The position numbers were made by a program, and so were the translations under genes. A stretch of 62,331 nt of DNA from a virus. The notes beneath the pieces were generated by a model. That model did no database searches, was not told the origin of the DNA, and saw only the letters and a list, made by a program, of their open reading frames with translations. Position 1 is the stretch's first letter, and every line of letters starts with the position of its first letter. The DNA lies in the IMG/VR virus record IMGVR_UViG_3300025282_000036, positions 1-62,331 of that record; one strand, given 5' to 3'. Positions 9,901-19,295 of this stretch are shown here, one piece after another.

Positions 9901-12431
9901 GCACTCAGTCTGGAAAATCACCGTTTTATGATTCATATGGCCATTATCAAGAAAATATGCGAGGAATTGGAAAGGATTACTCGATTGTTCCGGAATTTCG
10001 TATAAGTGAACACATGAACTATTATGTGAACGAAAAGAGTGAAAACTTTTTGGCTGCCAATTCGGGGTTTTTGACTTTAGAGGGAGCATCTATAACGTCA
10101 AGTGCAAATGATGATTTTTGTGTAACATATAGTCATTCCGATTTCTTGAAGTATTTTGATGTAATAGAAGAAGATCACAAACCTTTTGAGAAAGATAAGA
10201 CACTAACTCTTCGTTGTAAAGCTTTGATGAAGTTTTTGCCGTATGACGGCTTTTATCCGGCCGACAGAACATTACAGCTGGCAACGATGTTTTCGCAGTC
10301 TTATGCTGATAATGTGAACGAGTTTGGTGGTACAATACCTTATACTTTTGGAACACAGCCTTCGTGGCGTACTTTCATTGCGCCATTATTTGGGCCTGGT
10401 GTTCTCTATAATTCAATTAAATCTGGAATCGCAGTCGATTGGCCTCAAATGACCAGTTCATTTAATATAACTGGAGGTTTGGGTAGTTGTGATTCAACTA
10501 AGCCGTTTTTTCCACAACCGGCTGCTTCTTTAAAACCTGATTTAGACTTGCGATCTCTTACAAGTAGTGCTAGAATTAGTTCAAGTTTTGACGTCAGAAT
10601 ACCGTTTGAGGCACTAATAGAACCTGAGAATTATTTAACTGTTCCATTACAAGATATGGAACCACATCGGTCTGCTTCACTGGACTCAATCGCAAAATGG
10701 AATGGAAACGGAGATTCGCTATACCGTTTGGCAATGAATAATTTCTTGGCAGAAAGTATTAATTTATACCTGAATAACAACAACGTGACTACATTAGTAT
10801 CATATCCGGATAATGATCCAAAACATTTTAATGCCGACGCGTCAAAAATATATAAAATGAGGGTTGTTCTTCGTTCTGGTAAGTTATCGCGAAAGAAACA
10901 AATTTTGGATTCTCTTCCGGCTGTATTTTTTGATTGGTCTTCTGGTTCTCAACTGACAAACCCGACTATGACTATGTATGACAGACCGTCTGCTTTTGGT
11001 CCACCAACACATGCATACGGTATACATCGTCAAGAAAGCTACGAACCATTTACTCCACCTTATTATGATGGATATTCAGAAGTTGAGTTAACTTTTAAGC
11101 CAACTGATACCAGGCGCTATTATTTAAATGAGATCGTTTCTCAATTATCTGCTTCCTATTATAGAATTGGAACACAGTTTGTTACCTCTCCATCTCCTGC
11201 TAGTGGATCAAGAATGCACATATCCGCGTCAATTAATTTTGATGTAGTGACACAGCTTGATAGTACAGTTTTTGATGCACTGACGGGAAGGCCAAAAGAG
11301 GTTCTGCAAGATGAAAATACACCAAACATTTGGTCAATCCAGCCTAAGTGGGAAACACCGATATTGGATTTTTCAAATGTTAGTGTTACTTTGCCGGCAT
11401 CTGGTTCTGGCTCTGTATCTCGGGGAATGTGGCATCAATATGGCTCCGAACCAACGGCTCAACAAGGAATATATTTAGAAGTGCAGGATCTCGACAAGAA
11501 TGAATTAACTAATGTAACACTGACTGGATCTTTGGCAGATTTGGTTGGATTTGCGAAAACCCCAATTCGACTTGGCACCGCCGGCGAATCTTTTACAGTT
11601 CGAGAGGCGGTAGTGGCGGTGCCGTATATTGAAAAGAATGGAGAACGTAAGTTTTTTAAAATTTCAAAAGAACAATTTGCAGCCGCTAAACTGAAATTAA
11701 AGATGTCTGTGGATTATGAATCGGATATAGAAGTTGGAGATACAATTGTAAACATGGTCGATGCTATGACAAAATATATATTTCCTCCGGAGATGGACTT
11801 TTTAACTTTTGACACAACTTCGCGATCGGGAGAAGCAAGATATGGTGGAAAATCAGGAATTGATCCTTTCGTTATGTATATTTTTGAATTTGAACACAAG
11901 CTAACGAGAAAAGATTTAACTGATATGTGGCAGAATCTACCACCAGACATTGGCACATCTTTTAAGGCGAACACCGTTTCGATTCAACATCAAATGTTAG
12001 AAAAAGAATTTTTTAAATTTGAAGATGAAGTTCCTGATGAACTTCGTTGGAAGGTATTTAAAGTGAAACAAAGAGCGGAAAAGAATTATTTTAACAAAAT
12101 TAGAAAATCTGTTTGGCACGAAAAACGTCAATCGTTTTCTAGATATGGTAACACTGAAGGATCGAGAGATCATGATTCTATTTATAGTTATAATTGGCCA
12201 TATGATTTCTTTTCATTGGTTGAATTGGTTAAGATGGAAACAGATGTATCAATCGGAAGTGCTACTCCATTGCAGATTTCACCGCTACAACCACAGACAA
12301 CAGAAGTAATATTGGCCCGGCCAGGGACGACAACTTCTGTTACACTGTCATCTGAAAAATTTGCTCAATCCGGTGGTAAAAAAGCCATAATCAGAGCTAT
12401 TGATACTTTTAGTCGAGGGTATTCTAAATGA
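6933..12431 (+). CDS. Giant structural protein with two LamG-like domains (1832 aa)
   Basis: The largest protein in the window. Two successive LamG-type repeats are visible: residues about 410-560 (SFSISMWFKT, QWHHAVLASDG, LIDEVSFWN) and about 625-780 (SASVSLWFRT, YWHHALFSAN, FIDEVSLWN). Each ends in the family's IDEVxxWN strand. The N-terminal 400 residues and C-terminal 1000 residues are unrecognised; the C-terminus is charged and partly helical. The stop overlaps the next start as ATGA, suggesting translational coupling. Probably a baseplate-attached adhesion or fibre-network protein; inference from domains and neighbours. Confidence 0.65.
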   Translation: MAFVTASVYDNYWVSHPIPRSDLQYSWITASINASNPYPAKAETFGHAPEDGYVSSSAEGVVPAYNFVSASEVTNTNGISTSYAGYSTIIINGLSSSDNLLSASSFPSGYVGDLGGMSVDAETFNAIMLHRNGPYQHPSWKQMRTGEHPIARKHRSTNILSVQDVPGRLPDTAVYESLISTQPKKNEKPRREKSPRIKALGFTHYNEPPVTSKFMPIQHSIKQKDAPSSHWYQYTHGNNKNMFSYVKLNNRLALDPSSVRTIYDEFFNVYNNADSEEEEFVGLIYKETVYPREINTFLGRTRQRENFTVSFWREDREDRQQFDAQNSQGYTIETSSMWMLDARDSFTTSNVIGGQTDGTGELQNGYTTFHMGAACTTAQLINQASLKLNGVDEYVELLPTQTLFDWLNYPSEGNHASASFSISMWFKTDSSDYTEMDNEWVLVSKVDTADYPLAQYYLAINKSNGHLIGTVGTDTVVLRADSGVSVVDNQWHHAVLASDGDQKYLWLDGAWKSTSTIVGTGYTASSNPIIGAWASGSQLLEGFFPGLIDEVSFWNTFLTASTTDHTASSGPIYDLYNDSCPTDLSQYFSGSILFGRGLNNTASTYIEIDDANTIDKMPLLSYYDMTTVGSASVSLWFRTPFQEDRNQVLWTTDAKDMILYVDGSGSVVTEFVSSSVAGRLSTGEGYADNYWHHALFSANRVADGSDVFRLYVDGDLVSSSTNETFGTTGASTKMFIGAHPNFDPFTSSLGSGTIAPFTGFIDEVSLWNLTFTDAQALELYNSGSPTNLFEHSLYSVPSSTGSQQLLAWYRMGDDCRDQTYSATSNVYIHDQMSKTVVSGTLDPYYHATASFLESVTGSGGVFHHGPEGLDAWFRFNQVDIIAGSNGYCINEVARNNPRGSGVLWINEVPYTNVGRGYPLGYLYGSSSLLSTPLARYQTLLDTNDTPNTNCMKRFLSCPAGPIYARRTPEYNSVTGQELGYFAGDTLWEAGTQSGKSPFYDSYGHYQENMRGIGKDYSIVPEFRISEHMNYYVNEKSENFLAANSGFLTLEGASITSSANDDFCVTYSHSDFLKYFDVIEEDHKPFEKDKTLTLRCKALMKFLPYDGFYPADRTLQLATMFSQSYADNVNEFGGTIPYTFGTQPSWRTFIAPLFGPGVLYNSIKSGIAVDWPQMTSSFNITGGLGSCDSTKPFFPQPAASLKPDLDLRSLTSSARISSSFDVRIPFEALIEPENYLTVPLQDMEPHRSASLDSIAKWNGNGDSLYRLAMNNFLAESINLYLNNNNVTTLVSYPDNDPKHFNADASKIYKMRVVLRSGKLSRKKQILDSLPAVFFDWSSGSQLTNPTMTMYDRPSAFGPPTHAYGIHRQESYEPFTPPYYDGYSEVELTFKPTDTRRYYLNEIVSQLSASYYRIGTQFVTSPSPASGSRMHISASINFDVVTQLDSTVFDALTGRPKEVLQDENTPNIWSIQPKWETPILDFSNVSVTLPASGSGSVSRGMWHQYGSEPTAQQGIYLEVQDLDKNELTNVTLTGSLADLVGFAKTPIRLGTAGESFTVREAVVAVPYIEKNGERKFFKISKEQFAAAKLKLKMSVDYESDIEVGDTIVNMVDAMTKYIFPPEMDFLTFDTTSRSGEARYGGKSGIDPFVMYIFEFEHKLTRKDLTDMWQNLPPDIGTSFKANTVSIQHQMLEKEFFKFEDEVPDELRWKVFKVKQRAEKNYFNKIRKSVWHEKRQSFSRYGNTEGSRDHDSIYSYNWPYDFFSLVELVKMETDVSIGSATPLQISPLQPQTTEVILARPGTTTSVTLSSEKFAQSGGKKAIIRAIDTFSRGYSK

Positions 12432-13291
12432 TTTTTTTCAATGAAAAAGAAGATGTTATTGATCTTCAATTAACGCAATATGGTAAATATTTGATTTCGC
12501 AAGGCAAGTTTAAACCAGTTTATTATGCTTTTTATGATGATGATATAATATATGATCAGAGATATGCTTCAGGAAGTGTACTTGAAACACAAAACAATAT
12601 TGAAGATAGAATTTTTGATGAAACTCCTCGCAGCAAAACACAATATCTCTTTCACAGTGTTGATCAACTTGAAGAGTTAAATGTGCTGCAGCGAACAAAT
12701 TTTACTGAATATAAAGAAAAGATACAACAAACGCCAGAGAAGCACTATACTACTGCTGCACCGCTGGGAAATTCATATTTGATAGGAGATAAGGCACCTG
12801 CATTTAATATAAGATTTGCTGCGGGATCAATTTCGGGTTCAACGACAACGATAAGTGGTGCCGGCGATCAGATTTATTCTACACAAAAAATTCCACAAAT
12901 TAATTTAAAAGACGTTACTTTTTATATTTCCGCAAAGAGTTCGGACGAAAATATAATCCCCGATGAAGAAGGATCAAACGATTTTGAAGATGGAACATAT
13001 TTAGATGTGAAAGAAGATTATTTGTTGTTAACGATAAAAGAAGAAAACGTGCCTCTAACTAAGGATAATTTCGACATTGAAGTTTATGTTACCGATCAGA
13101 ATGGAAACATTGATTTTCCTTTGTATTTTTCAGAAGAAAAACCAGTAGTTAAAAATGGGATTCTTTTAGATCCTCCGGATTTAAGCTCGTCACCTCCCAT
13201 AGATACCGATCAAGTGGAATATTTTTTTGATTTATGGGCTGATGGTGATATTTCTTCTAATATGGTAAGTCTGTTGGATAGAGAGGAGTAA
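12428..13291 (+). CDS. Tail/baseplate protein sharing an N-terminal domain with the 19296 gene
   Basis: 287 aa, acidic. The first 45 residues (MIFFNEKEDVIDLQLTQYGK, then KFKPVYYAFYDDDIIY) follow the same pattern as the protein at 19296: an aromatic start, D-I-D, LT-x-x-G, a basic loop, then a strand ending DD-I-Y. Both are probably built on one structural module. The rest is unrecognised beta-rich sequence with an acidic C-terminus. It starts inside the previous stop (ATGA). Structural role inferred from location. Confidence 0.55.
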   Translation: MIFFNEKEDVIDLQLTQYGKYLISQGKFKPVYYAFYDDDIIYDQRYASGSVLETQNNIEDRIFDETPRSKTQYLFHSVDQLEELNVLQRTNFTEYKEKIQQTPEKHYTTAAPLGNSYLIGDKAPAFNIRFAAGSISGSTTTISGAGDQIYSTQKIPQINLKDVTFYISAKSSDENIIPDEEGSNDFEDGTYLDVKEDYLLLTIKEENVPLTKDNFDIEVYVTDQNGNIDFPLYFSEEKPVVKNGILLDPPDLSSSPPIDTDQVEYFFDLWADGDISSNMVSLLDREE

Positions 13292-13299
13292 ATTGTAAT

Positions 13300-16200
13300 A
13301 TGCCCGAGTGCATACAAGAGGAAAGTTTTTGTCCTACTGTTTCTTTCTCTAAGATAACATTAGAAGAAGGTAGTTCTGCTGGATCCATTTCTAAACGTTC
13401 AGCGTTAAAGAGCAACATCACTACAACAAGAACACCGCCACAAGTTCAGTTATTTGCAGCAATCGATTCTTATAGACAGATTGAACCAGGTCTCGTTGTT
13501 ACAGTAGACGCCGCTATTCGAGAAATAGATTCTGGTGGTTTATTAACTGGTTGGCTTAACGATGAACTTCTTGGTAAGTATTTGAAAGTAAAGATTATAC
13601 AAAGTACTAAGTCAGGCACAACCGAAGCAATAATAAATTGGCTAGATGAACCCAATACCCCTGTTATGACGGCCTTGTCAATGGCAGAGGCACCTATAGG
13701 ACGCAGGACCGGTTATCGGCCAAATGTTTCAAACAAACCATCAAATCCAATTGATGTAAAATTGAGCACTCTAAATCTAAAACAAAGATTTTTTTCTACT
13801 AAAGAAATTTCGATTACTGACATTTTAAAAGAAAGAGAAGGCACTCAGTTTAGGACAATAGATTCCGATGGAAACACAGCCTGGAATATACCTTTTAAAT
13901 TTCAATTTAATATAGATGATACGTCTAATCATGAGCATTTAACATACTTTATCTTTTCTTATTATGATTTTACTGATGCGGATTTTGGAATTGATTTGCC
14001 AGATAGTCTTAGGAAAGTGTCTGGTCGTGTTGAATATCGAAAAGTTGTTGATAATTTTGAAATTCATGGAATAGCCGGCAGTGGCGGTGATACTGTTATA
14101 CAAGATTTTAGGAGAGTCAAACGTCTTGAAGGTTTACAACTTTTGCCAGATTTGTCAGAAAACAAGTTTTTATCACGCACACATCGAATAAATATATTAA
14201 CTAATGACAATATGGATATTGTGAGAAATTCTGCCTATTTTTCTGATTTCTTTGTTACGAGAGATAACATTGGCAACGCCAGATTTTTCTTTAGTTTAGA
14301 TTTTCGAAAATTGATATTGGAGAATACGGTTTTTGGAAAATACTTCTCAAACGTTTCAGAACGCATGTTCAACAACATTGTAAACAATACAATAATAAGG
14401 TCTTTGAAGGTAAAAAGAAGAAGAGTTGTTCCATTACCCGGGACAAATAAGCTCGGCGGGACCTCTATTAGCGAAAAAATATTTGATAAAAACACAACAG
14501 AAGAAACAATTGCGGTATTTCCTTCTACTATTAGCACTGATTTAGGAACGATAAGAGAAACGAAAGTAGTTAATCGCGAGCCCCGGGCCTATAAACACAT
14601 CAGACACTTCACTGGTGTTGATTTTGATGTTTCAAAACAGACATATGGGCATTTTCAATATGGAATTGAATTAGAAATTGAAGATCGATCAATCGATTTG
14701 TTAGTTAATCGTTATAATAGATTGCTGAGAGAGAAATCTGGAAGTCCAGTTCTCTCGACTGGCGGATTAGATGAATATATTAATATATTAAACATACCCA
14801 ATGTTTATAATTTACCAAATCTGGATCTTGAAAAAGAATGGGAAGACAAAGTTGTGCCGGCGATTCAAGTATATTTTGAAATAGTAGATGACTTGTTTGT
14901 TAGAGGCAATAAGCATTTGATATCTCAATTTCGAGGGGCTAGAAGTCTTGTAAAGAGGGTTACTCATCCCAGTGCAAAAGATCCTAGAGGAGTGTTGTTA
15001 TTCTCAAAGCTTGTAAATAACGTTTTGCAAGAACTAGAGAGCTTGATTAACATCTCCAGTAATAGAATGGTAAGCAGTTCTTCAGATCGAAGCTCTACAG
15101 CTAGCAACGTTGGCTCAAAACCAATGAAAACATTCAAAGTAGAGAAATATTTTGCTGAATTATTTGACAGTGATACACCAAAAAACGTAGGGTTTGATTA
15201 TCTGTCCACTTCCAAGTTTGCTACATCTCGTGCTGCTGCTACTGGACTAGAGATCATTGGACTCAATGTTTTTAGAGAAAGATTAAATACAGAAATGTTA
15301 AAATATTATAAAAACGTTGATGACAACATATCTCTCACGAGCGACGTCAACACACCAGTGGTCTCGTTAAACACAATGATTCTTACTACGCCTATTCATC
15401 TCTCTCCGTCGATTGCTGTCTTGGGAAATAAACAATATTCTTTTAATAATCAGGAAGTTGATTTATGGAATAAAGAGATTAACGATCTGTGTGCCACTAA
15501 AATTCTCAGCTATAAGAGCACTGGAGGTTTGTATAATTCTAAGTATGAAACAAAAACAACTTCTAAACTTAAGCCGGCCAAACAAAAAATAAAATATAAT
15601 TTATTGAAGACTCTTGAAGCTTTTAATCTTACCATGGTTGAACCATCATTAATTTACGAAAAAAAAGATAAAGAAGAGGATAGGTTTATAAACACCGGAG
15701 ATGTATTAAAGGCTGCGACGGCGCCGGCAGAAGTTCAAACCAAACCATATAAAGAAGAAATAATGGATCCAAACGAGTCTCAAAATCCTAATTTATTTTT
15801 GGCAAAATTGGTTTCCGGGTTTGCGTTGACAATTCCGCCGGCACCAATGTCCCGGGTTTTTATTGGCGATCAAGGTGAATCGATACCAAATCCACAACAG
15901 CGTCTAGGAAATGCAGAGAGGTTTACCATAGAGAAGCTTCTTGAGCTTGCCGGCGTTGCGACGGATCCGAAAAAGGCTCGCACGAGAGCAATCAACGAAC
16001 GGATTATTGAGGCTATGCCACTGCAACTTAAATCGATTCTTGCCGACGCTGCTGGATACAATGACAAAGTGAATCACAATTTTCAAAATTTATCAACAAA
16101 TCTCGCAACTGAAAATGCTTTCATATTCAATTATTTGTTGTTGCAGAAGGTTGAATTTTTGTCTGGATATGTTAAGTCTACAGAGGACGGGGTTTTAATA

Positions 16201-16569
16201 AAACGACCAGTTTGGCGAACTGCTACAATGCAACAATTAAGAGATTTTAAAAACACAGAAATTCTTTGTAGGCTTAGGAGATTTGAACATCAGAACTTAC
16301 CAAGCGTTAGGGCTGGTGAGGGTCTAGATATACCATCGTATGATAACTATTTTATAATACAAAAAACTCAGGCTTTAGAAGAAGCAGGAACAGCAACACG
16401 AGAAAGAGATCGTCTCATACCTCCAGGCTCTGACGAACTTCCAATAGTTGAAGAGTTCGCGGCCCCGCAATCTGTTGGCGATTTAACTGAAGGTGTCGGT
16501 GGCACAACAGGTGGTGCCCTAGGCGGTGGCGGTTCAGCCGGCTCGATGGGATCAATGGGAACATATTAA
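13300..16569 (+). CDS. Large virion-associated protein of unknown function (1089 aa)
   Basis: I do not recognise a family. The sequence alternates beta-rich and charged helical stretches and ends in a Gly/Ser/Met-rich tail (from about residue 1065), a flexible ending often seen in structural proteins. No signal peptide, membrane helix or enzyme motif. It lies eight bases after the preceding tail gene and its stop overlaps the next ATG by one base, so it belongs to the same tail/baseplate operon. It carries several GCCGGC palindromes, including ones coding Pro-Ala and Ala-Gly. Confidence 0.55.
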   Translation: MPECIQEESFCPTVSFSKITLEEGSSAGSISKRSALKSNITTTRTPPQVQLFAAIDSYRQIEPGLVVTVDAAIREIDSGGLLTGWLNDELLGKYLKVKIIQSTKSGTTEAIINWLDEPNTPVMTALSMAEAPIGRRTGYRPNVSNKPSNPIDVKLSTLNLKQRFFSTKEISITDILKEREGTQFRTIDSDGNTAWNIPFKFQFNIDDTSNHEHLTYFIFSYYDFTDADFGIDLPDSLRKVSGRVEYRKVVDNFEIHGIAGSGGDTVIQDFRRVKRLEGLQLLPDLSENKFLSRTHRINILTNDNMDIVRNSAYFSDFFVTRDNIGNARFFFSLDFRKLILENTVFGKYFSNVSERMFNNIVNNTIIRSLKVKRRRVVPLPGTNKLGGTSISEKIFDKNTTEETIAVFPSTISTDLGTIRETKVVNREPRAYKHIRHFTGVDFDVSKQTYGHFQYGIELEIEDRSIDLLVNRYNRLLREKSGSPVLSTGGLDEYINILNIPNVYNLPNLDLEKEWEDKVVPAIQVYFEIVDDLFVRGNKHLISQFRGARSLVKRVTHPSAKDPRGVLLFSKLVNNVLQELESLINISSNRMVSSSSDRSSTASNVGSKPMKTFKVEKYFAELFDSDTPKNVGFDYLSTSKFATSRAAATGLEIIGLNVFRERLNTEMLKYYKNVDDNISLTSDVNTPVVSLNTMILTTPIHLSPSIAVLGNKQYSFNNQEVDLWNKEINDLCATKILSYKSTGGLYNSKYETKTTSKLKPAKQKIKYNLLKTLEAFNLTMVEPSLIYEKKDKEEDRFINTGDVLKAATAPAEVQTKPYKEEIMDPNESQNPNLFLAKLVSGFALTIPPAPMSRVFIGDQGESIPNPQQRLGNAERFTIEKLLELAGVATDPKKARTRAINERIIEAMPLQLKSILADAAGYNDKVNHNFQNLSTNLATENAFIFNYLLLQKVEFLSGYVKSTEDGVLIKRPVWRTATMQQLRDFKNTEILCRLRRFEHQNLPSVRAGEGLDIPSYDNYFIIQKTQALEEAGTATRERDRLIPPGSDELPIVEEFAAPQSVGDLTEGVGGTTGGALGGGGSAGSMGSMGTY

Positions 16570-19232
16570 TGAGTATAGGGAAAAAAAGAACAGCTGTAGA
16601 TTTTGGATTACACGCCACCACAACGCTCGACGAAAGCAGTGGAGAGCCAACACTCATGCTCCCCCACCGCTTCAGCGAGGTCATGGGGCCCCCGCCGGAT
16701 CAAATAGATCCAATAAGGTGGTATACTGGAAAATTATGGACATCTCATAATGATAATATCGTTTTTGGATATAATATTCCCGGAGACTCACCATTTTCAA
16801 TTGAGTATGGAGATCCACCGATTGAAGAAGGGGGAGATTTGTTTCCAGTTATATCGCAATATATAAAACTAATACCGAAAGAAAATCACAGATTTTTATT
16901 AAGTATCCCGCCTGGGTACACAGGAGCAGAAGCGCACACCTCAGACATGGTGTTCGATTTAGAAAAATGGTTTGAGTTCGTTGATAATGAGCTTGAACTT
17001 GCCAACCCTTCGAAGAGTTGGCAGGATTGTCCTTTTGAATACAGCGTACCGTATTTATACAAAGAAACACTAGATCTTGCAATTAGTAATATTCTAACTT
17101 TAGTAGCCGATGTTGATTCAGAATATAATTTTTATGTCAATGGGTATGAAAATAAGATAGACAACGTGGAAGAAAAATTATTGCCCTGTTTGTATTCTTT
17201 TTTGTCAGAAAAGGAAAGTGGATATCTAGATGAAAATAATTCATGGTACAATAAGCATATATCTCTTATGGGTAATATTATTGGTGTTTACAAAGATATA
17301 CTTAATGAAAAAGGTGAAAAAGTTGGTGAAAGAAGTACTCAAATAGCCGATTATTTTAAATCATGGCAGAGTGGCTATGACAAACTAAAGAATGACCCAC
17401 AAAAAATGGCAAAACTTAATGAGAAATTCAGAAATTTTATTTTTTCTCAAGTTGATGTTGATTTTTTAACTAAGTTTAGCGCTAAAAAAGAACTATTTCC
17501 GATGCACATGGATATAAAGTTTTCTACAGGCGCCGGCACTCAGGCTGCTGGAATGTTAAGAGAAGCGGAACTAAGTGCCAATCTTATTAACCACGTACAA
17601 GCTTCTAGTGGAAGGGGCGAGATTAAATTTGTTGAACAACGTGAGTTTTTAACGGAAAAAAAAGGAAAAAGTGGAACAAGGTTATTAGGTTCAAAGATAC
17701 TCCCTAACCAATCATATAAAACGTGGGATATAACTGAATGGTGGCGCGGGATAGCCGAGGAATCAAGTTTAAAGAATACAGTGGTATTTGGTAGAAACAA
17801 GTGCAATGAAACCAAAATTTTAGATGAATGCCGGCCTCAAATAGCAAATTTGTTAAAAATTGTTTTGTTGGGTCGAATACGCACGTTAATAAGGCAAAAC
17901 AATAGAAACCTCAAAGAAATTTTTGAAGAAGGCAAAACCACTTATTCGGAATCGGTTTTTTATCAAATAGATAAGTTTACAAGAGGATCTGTAGAACCAA
18001 TTCAAAGTTTTTTCATTCCAAATTCTGATGAATTGGGAATATGTAATTTTATTGACACACAGGTTAAATACAATACTGAGTATAGATACAAGATTTATGC
18101 ATATCGATTAGTTTTTGGAACAAAATATAGATATGAGAAAGAAGAACCAGGACATGTTTTCGACGACACTCTTAGAGGAAAGTATGACGACCCGGCCATA
18201 ATATATGACCTACCTCGATTCAAAGTTTTTTTGGAACCATATTTAAAACTTGTCAAAGTTCCTTATTTTGAAAGTGGCGTCAACAAAATTCTTGATAGGC
18301 CCCCGGTGGCACCCGATGTTAATATTATTCCATATCGAGGAATGAGTGATCGAATACTTTTTAATTTAAACGCAAATGTGGGTGATTATAAATTAGTTCC
18401 ACAAGTAATCGAACCTGGAGAAGAGGCACTGATAAGTGAAATGGAAAAAATTCAAAAAGTTTCACGCGGCGATCCAATCAACTATGCTTCAGATGATCCT
18501 CCGCGACTTTTTGAAATATATCGACTAGAAAAGATGCCCAAATCTTATAGAGACTTTTCTGGTAACATAATTAAACAAATTCCTACAGAATTTAATGGCA
18601 CTAATTTATCAGCAGTATCTTACGTTGATGACATTGAGTCAAATAAAAAATATTATTATACATTTCGAACGACAGACGTACATGGTCATTTGTCTTATCC
18701 TTCACCAGTTTTTGAAGTGGAGATGGTAGAAGAAGATGGAGCAGTCTATTTATTAGTGGATACACCCGAACTGAAAGAACCGAGTCACAAAGTTCCAACA
18801 AAAACTATAAATAAAAACATTTACATTATTCCTTCTTTTCCACATCGTATTATTGATATGGATAAAACAGATGCCGGCAGGAATTTAAAAAGTGCTACGA
18901 AAATAGGCAGAGATGAAATTGTTTTAGGGTTGACTGAAGAAGGCAGTGTATGGGATAAAAATTTTAAATTTAGGTTTATATCTAAAAACACAGGAAGAAA
19001 GTTTGATGTGAACGTGAAGTTTAAATATGCATATGATTATGATAGGTTTATGACTAAATATGCTGCCGGCGCAATTGCTGGAACCTCGGCGCCGTCTGCT
19101 TTTTTTGATCCAGGAGCTTTTGCACTACAAAAATCCAAAAAGAGTGTCCCCGGGGATTTTAGTGAAACAACGGACGATGATTGCCCCATCGGCACAGTAT
19201 GTGTCGACGATTCTCAATATGGTGAAAAATAA
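16569..19232 (+). CDS. Large virion protein with a fibronectin-III-like segment (887 aa)
   Basis: Unrecognised overall. Around residues 675-725 the pattern of a DDI turn, KKYYYTFRTTDVHGHLSYPS and then VFEVEM is typical of a fibronectin type III strand pair, a fold common in phage tail and baseplate proteins. The N-terminal half contains helical charged sequence. The C-terminus holds three cysteines (CPIG, VCVDD) near the end. Co-transcribed with 13300. A tail-associated role is inferred from location. Confidence 0.5.
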   Translation: MSIGKKRTAVDFGLHATTTLDESSGEPTLMLPHRFSEVMGPPPDQIDPIRWYTGKLWTSHNDNIVFGYNIPGDSPFSIEYGDPPIEEGGDLFPVISQYIKLIPKENHRFLLSIPPGYTGAEAHTSDMVFDLEKWFEFVDNELELANPSKSWQDCPFEYSVPYLYKETLDLAISNILTLVADVDSEYNFYVNGYENKIDNVEEKLLPCLYSFLSEKESGYLDENNSWYNKHISLMGNIIGVYKDILNEKGEKVGERSTQIADYFKSWQSGYDKLKNDPQKMAKLNEKFRNFIFSQVDVDFLTKFSAKKELFPMHMDIKFSTGAGTQAAGMLREAELSANLINHVQASSGRGEIKFVEQREFLTEKKGKSGTRLLGSKILPNQSYKTWDITEWWRGIAEESSLKNTVVFGRNKCNETKILDECRPQIANLLKIVLLGRIRTLIRQNNRNLKEIFEEGKTTYSESVFYQIDKFTRGSVEPIQSFFIPNSDELGICNFIDTQVKYNTEYRYKIYAYRLVFGTKYRYEKEEPGHVFDDTLRGKYDDPAIIYDLPRFKVFLEPYLKLVKVPYFESGVNKILDRPPVAPDVNIIPYRGMSDRILFNLNANVGDYKLVPQVIEPGEEALISEMEKIQKVSRGDPINYASDDPPRLFEIYRLEKMPKSYRDFSGNIIKQIPTEFNGTNLSAVSYVDDIESNKKYYYTFRTTDVHGHLSYPSPVFEVEMVEEDGAVYLLVDTPELKEPSHKVPTKTINKNIYIIPSFPHRIIDMDKTDAGRNLKSATKIGRDEIVLGLTEEGSVWDKNFKFRFISKNTGRKFDVNVKFKYAYDYDRFMTKYAAGAIAGTSAPSAFFDPGAFALQKSKKSVPGDFSETTDDDCPIGTVCVDDSQYGEK

Positions 19233-19257
19233 TACAAGAAGTAAAACGAAATAAGAC

Positions 19258-19265
19258 ACTATTTA
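19258..19265 (+). promoter_or_regulatory. ACTATTTA box upstream of 19296
   Basis: Exact ACTATTTA, 30 bases before the start codon, in one of the few real intergenic gaps (63 bases). The same octamer precedes six other genes at similar distance. Candidate phage promoter element; untested. Confidence 0.35.
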
Positions 19266-19295
19266 CAATAATACGTTTTATGAAGAGGGGTAAAC

